DNA of 55,190 nucleotides from Gymnopilus junonius (Eukaryota; Basidiomycota; Agaricomycetes; Agaricales; Galerinaceae). Made by a program: the position numbers and the translations under genes. Below, piece by piece: positions 10,946 to 20,564 of this stretch. The notes below the pieces were generated by a model. It was not told the origin of the DNA and ran no database searches. It was given only the letters and a program-made list of their open reading frames with translations. The stretch is from NCBI GenBank assembly GCA_015501075.1, contig JADNYJ010000234.1, forward strand, positions 1 to 55,190. Reading direction: 5' to 3'. Position 1 is the stretch's first letter, and each line of letters opens with the position of its first letter.

Positions 10946-13900
10946 CTTAACGCTCAAATTTGCAACAGGAAAGCAACCGTCCATTCCAATCTCTGCCTCG
11001 GCTCCGCCTTCCCAAAAACCAACGTAGGAGCCTTTAAAGTCTTGCTTTCGTCGTCTGTGTAAGTTCTTCCTCCAAAGTATGTCTGTGTAATGCGTATTTA
11101 TGTACTCATTAGACATATCTTGCACATTGGCGATTTTTACGTCGTCCGATAGAGCACAATTCGCATTCCAATGAAAGAAGCTTCATTTCAACTTACCCCT
11201 GCAATACGCCTCGATTTAGTACTGTCGACACCTTCACCACCAGTCATCTCAGCAATATCCATGTCGAGTTCTGCCTTATAGGTATGCAGCATGTCACTTC
11301 CTCGATCGAAGAGGTGTCATTTCAAATGCGTCTTGGTTGACGCCACCTTCAGTTAATATGAACGCCATCTCCCGCAAACAATTCTTGGTGGCAATGGGGC
11401 TCGACACTGCCTTTATCTCTCGCGCACATTCATAGCACCCCCTCCCTACCTTCCTATTATCGGTAGCTCGAGCTTGACAACACATCGAAGTCTAGATAAA
11501 TAGGCGGCGGACGAGAGGTCTCTAAATGACGCAAGGAGGATGTCGGAGTCGTGCGGTGAGGCTGAGGCGAGAAGGAGGTTTATTTTGGGCGTTGGGCGTG
11601 GGCTCTTCTTCTGGTAGTGCTTCTCGAGGCTGCATATGAACGTTGGATGGTTGCAGTACTTGCCGTATGTTTTCTTCCCTGATTTTCTTTCCTTTTATTA
11701 AGCTTAAGAGCAGTCCTATGTAGGTCGACTTTCTACACCTGAAAAACGGGTCCTGAAAACCAATTAGCCAATTTCACTAGCGCCGACTCCCCTCCGACAC
11801 TGCGCTGAGATTACTGCGCAAAGTAAGTGCTATTATCTAGATCAGGGAAAATTTAATGATCTCAGATGCGTTCTACTTAGATGCTCTCCTCCTGTTGGAG
11901 TAGGCCGTTCTGCCTCGTATCTAGGGAGCTGGTGCTCGGAGACGCGTCGAGCAGGCCGTGCGGATAGCGTCGCACGTAGTGGCAAGAGGCAAGCTTGGAA
12001 TTGTATTGTGAATGCGGGATGCGCTGGCACACAGAACGTGCACAGCCACTGATGGGATATAATCTAATCTAATCCACTACCTGCCAGATGGCACTGCCAC
12101 ACTGTCTTCCTGCTTCAGCACTAATTACGCATGGGAGTGATACTGAGCATTTTGGCGGAGTTCTGGGTGGATGGGCTAAATACGAGTGGGGTGGTTGATG
12201 GGCGAGCATGCATGTTGAGGTTTGGTTTGGATGTAAGGAATGGAGAGGTACTGAGGCATCCGCGGAAGTCGCAAATCGCACTGGAGAGTAAGGAAGGATG
12301 GGCTACTACGGTATCACCAGGTGAGTTCCCTTTTGTCTCTCCCTTGTCTCGTACAGCTCGCCCTTTTCGTGTACTTTTCTTCACAACTTTCCTCCATGCT
12401 GCTCCTTGGTTTTTCTACGCCCATTGAACGTCAACCCTCATACGTTGGACTGTGTTTATTCGGGTCCGGGCTTGTTAATACCTTTGCTTTGCTCTGTCAG
12501 GATGTACGTCTTCGCCGAGCATCTTCGAGACGTACTGGGCTTAGTAACATTCTTATGCAATACAGTAACCTTATAGACGAGTGAGGATCGACAAGGCGAT
12601 GAAAAATCAAATGCACTGCGACTCTTACAATCAAAGAGCACGTCGGAGAGTAGTCATTATCGACCAAATACAAAATTTAAGTTATGTCAGTATTCTGTAA
12701 TTTTTTTTCGCATGTAATGGGCTGACAATGGCTACACATGCACAGTCCATAGGTGTTCGTTACTCGACCCTTTCTTTGCAGGCCGAAATAGATTTGGAGA
12801 AATGCCGCAATCGTACTGTTCTAGCCAACCCACTATCCTAGGCAAATCCGCGAATCTGTATATTGAATCGCGGATTAGCTGTTCATGCCCATCGATGAAG
12901 GTGGCGTCATGTGGAATCGAGACATGAAATAATTGTAAGGAGAGTCAAAATGCTCCCGACAATTCCAGATTTTTTAGAAGCTCGTGCTACCATTGTTCAG
13001 TACTGGGCGGACAACGTTCCTCCTCAGCCTTGTCAGTACTCTAACTGTTAACCATCAACGTTCAAGAGGAACCGTGGTGGTACGCTGAGATGCGCCCGCC
13101 TTTATCTGAACGTGAAACTTCGGCCTTGAGAAAATTACAAACCGAGCGTATGAAGTGAGGATGCCGTGGCGAAAAGAAAGAACCGACTTCCGAGATAATG
13201 AAGTATATATTGATCGCTAAGTAATAGCGTACGGTCAAGTTTTCGAAGTGGGATAAGGGCGTCAGACCAACATTGGTCAAGAACGGGTGGTACTTCCTTT
13301 GTTTGATGGGAGGATCCATAGGTCTTTCGTCATGGTGTGAACTAATATTTACTCAAGTGGATTTAGATATCACGAATAACAATGGCGTCTCTAGTTAAAT
13401 AGGAGGTCCGGATGTTGATAGTATATATCACACCGATTAGATAGATTAAAACATGGGATCGACCAAGTTTGTTCAGTGCACATTGAATCCGAAATGGAGG
13501 CTACGAAATGCGGATTTCTGCCACGGTGAATACTCCAAAACAGCAGTGGGAAGTTTTCTAGATGAATATCAGAAGGGAGGAACGCACGCCGTGATGTCCG
13601 CAGATTGAATGTCATATAAGCAGGTTCTCTGAAGCGGATAAAACGAGAACGCGATCATCTGGATGTAACTGCAGCTGGGGTGCTGTCTGAGGGATTGGTG
13701 GAGGTTAGGCAGCGAGGAGGTAGGGTGAACAGGGATGGGAATTCTTACAGGTGTAGGGCAGAGGGAGAGTTAAATGATTTATGTTCTATTTTCTGTGAAG
13801 GAACGATGCCCGGCGCATCCGTCCCTTACCAAACGTGGTGATTGCTCCGGAATCGGAATCAAGAGCGTCTTAGTAGGCTGGCGAGAGTCTAATGAAAATG

Positions 13901-14781
13901 CCAAGAGCTAGCGCCCGCCATAGACGATGTTAGATCCTATAATAATACAACGTCCGCAGGATCGATGCATCAGGAATGGGGTAACTTTCCATCTTCTTTG
14001 ACAGGGAATCTTTAATCACAACCACAATCGCTATCTTCCGCCAGAAGACATCCAATTAGCCTGTAAGACATATGAAGAAATTATTGGGCGTCGGAAGTAG
14101 AGGAATGAATGTGATTGAAGGGAATCGTATTGGTTAATGAATCTGGTCTATAGGGGCTTGGGTTCGCGTCGCCTGTTCGTACTTACAGTCGCTTGAAGGT
14201 CTATAAAGTAGTGAATGGGGCGTAATGTCGAAGGTCTGAATTATCATAAGCTTACCTGTCTCATGCAGACGATATTTCTTTCACCAATCTAGTGTGGTAT
14301 TTATTAGCAGCTCCGAAGGAAATCCTGGGTAGTCCAGGCGGGTTATACTCAACGCGTTCAGCACGCCGATTCTGGAACATCACGATCAGTATATGAAGTG
14401 TATAGTTGTCGACAGAGCTTACAGTGTGAGTTGATGCACTGCACTAGGTAGTGAAGAGGTTTCCTTGTTAGAAATAATTCTGGGTGGCGATTTGAAGTTG
14501 GCGGTTGCGCATTTTGAGTGGAGCTCGACAAGAAAGAGACGATGGAACGATGTGTTCATTTAGATTAAATAAAAGACAGAATGACAGCGAGTGGATAGAT
14601 ACAAGTATAGAGAAGGGAAGAGAAGAGAAGAGATAAATTTCGAGTCGGATGACTGGAGTTAATTTTTTGATGATGAGGGAAGGGATATCGGGATATTGAG
14701 AGATGGACGCGGGACGCAAGACGTTGAGAAGTATATACAAGCATAGCGTAGAGGAGAGATTGTCCTTAATGGGTGGATGGG
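10946..14781. other. 3.8-kb stretch without recognisable genes
   Basis: Open frames are short, overlap on both strands and lack recognisable domains. The longest (about 12131-12427 on the plus strand) has no motif I recognise. No long inverted or tandem repeat stands out. It may hold noncoding transcripts or decayed genes; I see nothing that can be supported. Confidence 0.35.
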
Positions 14782-16190
14782 TCAGTCTTCGCCGATCTTG
14801 GGGGCGAGGTAGTACCGGATGTACCCTTGGTTGAAATCGTACGAGACCTAGGAAAATTATATTGTGAGTTGGATACGACGTAATGGAGAAAGGAAGACGG
14901 AAATAAATGAAAGAAAGGACGTACAAGGAGAGGAACATCGTTACTCATCATCAACTGGACCTTGTTCGACAGCGTGGCGCTCTTGGAAAAGTTGACGAGG
15001 TACTTGAGGGAAAAGGTGAGGCAGACGTGCTGGTTCATCTCGATGATGACGTCTGTTGCGCTCTCGTCCTCTTCGGTCGCTTTGCCTTTTGATTTAGAAG
15101 TCTTGGGCTTCTTCGCTGGCTTGGAGGTGCCGTTGGCCTGTAATTCGACGGGTAAGGGGAGGAAAGAGAAGGGAGGTGAGAGGGAAACGAACCTTTTTTT
15201 TTCTCTTCTTGCTGCCGCCATCCTCTTCTTCCTCCTCCTCGTCGTTCTCTTGCTCTTCCTCGCCTCCTCGTCGTTCTCGACGGGCTTGAACTCTTCCTCT
15301 TCTCCATCCTCGTTGTCATCCTTCTCATGTGACATATCTACGTCTTCGTCACCCTTCTCCTTCTTCACCTTGGCCTTTTCCTTCTTCGCACTCGAGCTGC
15401 CCTCAGCCTCATCCCCTCCATCCTCCCGCCGTCCTTGCCGTCCGACTTGGGCCTGATGGTAGTCCCAGAAATGAGGGCTCCGTCGGATTGGCGGAGGAGG
15501 ACGCTGCCATTGGCGGCTTCACCGTCGGAAGCGAACCGCACGCCCTCCTTGGAGACCTCGATGCGCACGGATCGCCTAGCTGGGAGAGGTCGCGCACGAT
15601 GCGCGTGAACTCGGAGGAGGGAAGGGTGACGCGGGCGTCGTATTCCGGTGTCGGGGATCTGGAGCGTGTCGGCGTCGATGTCCATGAGCTTCATGTCGTA
15701 TTCGGCTATCCGGTCAGAGTCTAGGGTGAGAGGAAAGAAAAATGTGAGAAAACGCGTGAAAAAAAGGAAGGGAGACGCGTACTTTTGGCTTCGTAGACGA
15801 GATTGAGAACGTCAGCCTCGTCAGCGGCCTTGAGAGTGCAGATATCGTCGTCCTTGGCGCATCTGAGGACCTTGTTGAGACTGGTGAGGTTCACGCCGAG
15901 GGGCATGGGCCTGTCGCAGCGGTAGCGTTTGAAGGCGGCGGCGCTGAACTTGACGAGACGAGCGCGACGTGGGAGTTGTCCATGGCTTGGAGCACAATGG
16001 CCTCCTCGTTGCACTCAAAGTTGGCATCCGTCACGAGTTCTTTGATAGCTGGAGACGCGCTTGGTCAGTGCGTGACGCGACACGGGGTTTGGGAAGGGAA
16101 AAGACGCGAAAAGGACAAAGGGGACGCGTAGAACTCACAGTCGAGCAGTTTCTTGAGCGTGCCGGCTTCTTGGAGCTTGGCTTCGAGCAT
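14782..16190 (-). CDS. PCNA: PCNA sliding clamp, with about five frame breaks
   Basis: PCNA is the DNA polymerase processivity clamp. The N-terminus [38 protein letters not shown], the linker [38 protein letters not shown] and the C-terminus [10 protein letters not shown] are diagnostic. Exons: 16190-16139, 16048-15783, 15720-15193, 15137-14925 and 14847-14782, all introns GT-AG. A Lys/Glu/Asp-rich insert (about 15460-15070) in the second domain makes the protein about 375 residues instead of about 260. One-base breaks disturb the frame near 15950, 15684, 15578, 15430 and 15260, while the sequence on each side stays PCNA-like. As PCNA is essential, this is either a decaying extra copy or a stretch with indel errors. 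Confidence 0.85.
15752..16129. promoter_or_regulatory. Cluster of MluI-box (ACGCG) sites in PCNA introns 1 and 2
   Basis: Three perfect ACGCGT boxes lie at 15752-15757, 15775-15780 and 16124-16129. Further ACGCG cores lie at 16055 and 16075, and ACGCGAAAA, an E2F/MBF-like form, at 16104-16112. All six are inside introns 1 and 2 of PCNA. MBF/E2F-type factors activate PCNA in G1/S in fungi through such boxes. The upstream intergenic region has no ACGCGT, so the intronic cluster may be the cell-cycle control element. That function is inference. Confidence 0.5.
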
Positions 16191-16435
16191 TGTGGGCGGC
16201 TTGGAGTGTGTGTGATGGAGAAAGGAAAGAGGGAAAGACGGTTCGTCACACTTTTCGCTCTAATTCCACGGTCTGTCACGTCACTCATAACCCATGTCGT
16301 GACTGAGTCTCTCCCGCATTTTTTACTTACCACACCCACTCCTATAGACTCTCCTCTAGATCGCGTCTCCTTTCCTGCTCTCTCCTTCTTTCTGCTTTCT
16401 ACGCTGTCTCCTATCACGGCCCTCACGTATTCACC
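16191..16435. promoter_or_regulatory. Shared divergent promoter, PCNA and the SP-rich gene
   Basis: Only 245 bp separate the two start codons, so both genes must use this interval. It has pyrimidine-rich tracts near the plus-strand start, as is common in fungal promoters. No clear TATA box is seen. Confidence 0.55.
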
Positions 16436-17709
16436 ATGGCTTCCATGCCAATGCAGCCAATGACGGCGGAGCAAATCCATGCGTCTCGTGCGGAGCAGCG
16501 CAAACAACGGCTCTTGGAAATCGAGATGGAGATTGCTGCTGAGGAGGCTGAGGCGCTCAAAATGACAGAGGTACATCGAGGCTTTGTATTCTGCGAGAGT
16601 GCCACCCTAATTGACATTGACAGGAACAAAGACAGGCACTGCTTAGACCCTTTGCTACCGTCAAGGCCGAATTTACAGACCTAGATGGTCTTCGGTGGAC
16701 GCAATCTGCCCTCTACATGCTTTCCGTACGCTGATACCACCTCCTGCTTACCTTACGTTGCTTACTCACGTCTCCCCACCAGCCCCAGTCACCACAACGG
16801 CGCGCTCCTCCCCATGTCCCACCAAACACCCCGGCTGACGTCCTCAGCCCCAAATCCTACAATAACCCTGGCACCGCCTTCAACATCCTCACCAAAGCCG
16901 ACCTCGACACGATCTCCCCCGATGCCACCATCCGCCCCTCCTTTTCCTCTTCCTCTTCACTCGTTGACTTGGGTATCCCGAATGGCAATGCCAATCGGCA
17001 CCGGGACGGCAGTCACTCACGTTCCCCCATCAAGGGCTTGTTTTCTACGACTTCGCGACCACAACTTGGCATGGACACTCCCTCCCGTCTCTCGACAACG
17101 GATCATGTTGTCAATCCTTCTCCCTTACAAACGCCGTGTGTGCTCCGATGTGCGGTTGAGATGGAGGATGAGGGGGAGGCCGATGAGGATAAGGGTGATT
17201 CCAGAGTCCCCGTCCCTCCAGGGCTCCATATAACGCCCGCTCCGACGCCCTACTCCTCTCCAGACCCTGCAGCTGCGACACATACTCCCCAACACCTGCC
17301 CATGTCCCCTCCGTCCTCTCCCACCAAGTCACTGCTCGATTACACATCGACACCGCTTTTATCCTCGGCTTCGCTTCAGACCGACCCGACGCTCATTTCG
17401 CTCCCGAGCACGCCAAGTCATCAGTCCACTGTGGTCTCCCCACGTTCCCGACTCCGTTCATTACTCAAGGACGATTATTCATCATCCACTATCCGCGCAC
17501 CTTCTTCCCCTACTCCTACTCCTACTCCTCCTGCGCTCGACCCCGGGAATACCCCGGCACCGTCGACACCTTCATCACGGCGTCCTTCCCTTTACGCACG
17601 TCCACCATCTCGGCTCGACCTCAACTTTGTACAGCGGTATGAAGACGGCGAGTACGACGAGACGCCCATGCCGAGTCCCATATCCTCTCCATGTTCGGAT
17701 CTACATTAG
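16436..17709 (+). CDS. Ser/Pro/Thr-rich protein of unknown function
   Basis: The start ACCATGGCT at 16436 is an ideal eukaryotic context. Exons are 16436-16570, 16624-16725 and 16783-17709, giving 387 residues with consistent phases. The N-terminus is charged and probably helical (AEQRKQRLLEIEMEIAAEEA) and leads to FTDLDGLRWTQSALYML. The rest is disordered and full of SP and TP pairs (TPSRLST, SPPSSPTKS, STPSSRRPS), possible sites for proline-directed kinases. I do not recognise the family. Head-to-head pairing with PCNA suggests shared cell-cycle expression, but this is only context. The frame is intact, in contrast to its neighbour. Confidence 0.7.
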
Positions 17710-18319
17710 TAATTATCTACCCATCGACTACACCTTTTTTGGACCTCGTAGTGGAGCAGCTCGGGCACGAACGAGCTCGTGTAATAGAATGAATCAAGTA
17801 TAGTCATCGGATTCCCTCACAAGATGTATTAGTTCGTCAGTCGTCATTATCATTGGTGTGTTTGCTTTTTGTACTAGTCATGTGTTTTCATACCGTCCTC
17901 CTTAGATATTGCTGTATCCAATCCAAACTCATTACATAGTTTTTTTGTTGCTCAATCTGCCATCGCAATCAATTTGATTCTTTTTGTCGGAAATATTGGA
18001 GATCGTCCCCCCTCTCGATCAGGTCCCGGGCTCGATGTTTCGGATGAACGCGATCGCGGTACCGCTTAACCTGGATGATAATGACGACGACGATGACTAG
18101 CTGGTCCTATTAAGGGAGGTTCCGGATTATACCGTTTCCGCTTCCTGGCTCTAAACGTGTTCAGGATTACAGGGTTTGAATGCGCTGTCTCGGATGGATG
18201 CGTACAGGGTTCCGATGAGTGTAAAGGGTGTTCAATGGAGCAGTGAAGACGCTCTTGCGTGTCGTAGATTTGGATTTTCGTGGCTTTGTCAACATGAGGA
18301 TATTTATTTGGTACATTTC
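17710..18319. other. Spacer before the telomeric-unit cluster
   Basis: No gene is recognised. This is the 3' flank of the SP-rich gene, ending where the first TTAGGG-started unit begins. Confidence 0.4.
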
Positions 18320-19640
18320 TTAGGGTGGTTGTTGTTGTCCTGCACTGAAGGCCGGGGGACGCTGTGGATAACTGGGAAGTTGGGGGACAACCTCCATCCA
18401 GTTTCGCCTTTTATAGGCTCTTCAGATCCTTACAGCTTTCACTGTTAAGTCAATATCCGGTGTGATTTACTTACGAAATCCGACCGGAATTAATCAGCGG
18501 CTGAGAAATTCTTAGGGTTAGGAAGGTGGAGTGAATCGCCGAAGGCGATGAGCGATCAGGTTAAACTGAGGGGTTGTAAGGCGTATGAAGCCAAACAGTT
18601 GGGGGTATGTCCCACTGGGCTGTTTCGTCTTTATAGACTCGTCAGTGGCTGTTCACGTACTTAAAACTGTACTCTCAATCCATTCGACTCTACAATAATG
18701 TGATAGCAATAATAGAGTGAACAGAAACGTACAAATATGGCAGATAACGATAGCCAATCGTTGAGAACAGGGGGTTTCCCTGGGGAGTCCCTGGGGCGTC
18801 CCAGGGGAATCCCAATCTCTACAGCCAGATCGTCGGGCTGTGCGATGGCATCGTGGGTCTAGATTTTATCTAGATAATCGTTAATCTGCATCTTTAACTT
18901 AGGGAGGTGGAGCGAAAACGCCGAAGGCGTTTGAGCGATCAGGTTAGACTGAGGGTTGTAAGGCGTACGAAGCCAAACAGTTGGGGGGTATGTCCCACTG
19001 GGCTGTTTCGTCTTTATAGACTCATCAGTGGCTGTTCACGTACTTAAAACTGTTCTCTCAATCCGTTCGACTCTACAATAATGTGATAGCAATAATAGAG
19101 TGAACAGAAACGTACAAATATGGCAGATAACGATAGCCAATCATCAAGACAGGGGGTTTCCCTGGGGAGTCCCAGGGGAATCCCGATCTTAGGGTTAGGG
19201 TGGTGGTGGTATTCTGCAACTGAAGGCCGGGGGGCTGTTATGGACAAGTGGGAACTTGGGGGACTTAGGGTTAGGGTGGTGGTGGTATTCTGCAACTGAA
19301 GGCCGGGGGGCTGTTACGGACAAGTGGGAACTTGGGGGACAAATTCCATCCACTTTCGCCTTTTTAAAGGCTCTTCAGGTCCTACAGCAATCACGCTGAG
19401 TTAATATCTGGAGCGTTAGGGTTATTGGGACTTTTTTTTGAAATCCCTAGCTCATCCCTAGTCCCTATTAGTTATCCCTGGGCTCATCCCTGGGCTCATC
19501 CCTAGGCTCATCTCTGAGCTCGATATCAAATCAGACTATACTACAGACTGATATGAGATAGAAATTTGCTTAGTGCAGAAATAGACAAGGTGGCCTACAT
19601 GATAGACTATATTTGTAGTCTGATCAGAATTTTACTTACC
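18320..19640 (-). repeat. Left cluster of TTAGGG-started truncated units
   Basis: Six units lie head to tail. Each starts with TTAGGG or TTAGGGTTAGGG on the plus strand and runs right to a different break: A-type 18320-18511, B-type 18512-18898,  B-type 18899-19188, A-type 19189-19264, A-type 19265-19415 and C-type 19416-19640. A-type units begin with a GGTGGTGG stretch and share CTGAAGGCCGGGGG; B-type units share GCCAAACAGTTGGGG and CCCTGGGGAGTCCC; C-type has TTGGGAC followed by a T run. Unit starts are fixed and right ends vary. This is the pattern expected for retroelements on the minus strand whose 3' end pairs with the telomere and whose 5' end is truncated (see the reverse transcriptase fragment at 51400-52162). 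Confidence 0.7.
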
Positions 19641-19813
19641 CAGTCTTGTGCAATTCCTTGACGTTCCTCGAGCGTCAATGTACAATATACTTCAAACTGA
19701 ATGGTAGTCTCAAAATAATTTTATTACTGAAATGAATAAAGCAATGTGTATAACAGATAGTATTTGAAGTTGAAACAGAAATTACTGACCCAAATAAAGT
19801 ATAAGATATGGTT

Positions 19814-20140
19814 GCAGTTTGAGGAACACTATTCTCTTCTGCTGTGCAAGTCAGTGGTATTTCGTTGAACTTCCTACTAGATGAGTTGAGTACTGGAGAG
19901 ACTGGTGTTCCTTAAACCACGAGTGAATTGTGCACGCAAATCAGTAGTGTTCACTTGAACAGCTACCACTGACTTGCATGCGCAAGTCAGTGATAGTTCA
20001 ATGAACACCACTGATTCACGTACCCAATTCACTCGTGGTTTAAGGAACACCAGTCTCTCCAGTGCACAACTCATGTTGTGGTTGTTCTACTTAATACCAC
20101 TGACTTACACAGCAGAAGAGAATAGTGTTCCTCAAACTGC
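19814..20140. repeat. Foldback element, 327 bp
   Basis: The two halves are near-perfect inverted copies. The left arm starts GCAGTTTGAGGAACACTATT and the right arm ends with its reverse complement at 20140. The centre lies near 19970-19988, around GACTTGCATGCGCAAGTC. It carries no coding content; mirrored short frames on both strands are a result of the symmetry. It resembles a MITE or foldback element. I could not define a target duplication with confidence. Confidence 0.7.
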
Positions 20141-20564
20141 CACAATTTTGAATTGACACAGAAAGCAGTGTCCATCAAATAGAAAAACAAAGCTACTATA
20201 CAAATTCACTGACTGTCTTGCGCAACGTTGTGACGCTCCTCGAGCGTCAAACAGATTGCTCCAGTCAGCTACTTACATACCTTTTTTTTTAACTGTCTTC
20301 CTCATGCAAAACTAAAATTGAGAGTTTTAAATGCCCTCAAAGGGGCGAATCGTATATTGCCGAAAATAAAAAAAGCGTAATTAAAATACAATATGCGAGT
20401 AAAAGGGGGCCGACAGAGAAGACGAGGACGATGGCAGTGGAGACCTCAACCCCAAAAAAACCCCACCATGAAGCTGAATAAACGAAGAGATGTGGGTATA
20501 TACATTTCAGATCTGAAGAAAGCCGTTAGCATTAAATCTATAAGTCAGCTGCTGGAACTTACCT
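20141..20564. other. Spacer with one palindrome copy
   Basis: Holds one member of the 17-bp palindrome family (20232-20248) and no recognisable gene. It is the 3' flank of the minus-strand gene that follows. Confidence 0.4.

Noticed and set aside
12131..12427. 98-codon open frame on the plus strand
   Set aside because: No recognisable domain; an overlapping open frame on the other strand is equally long.
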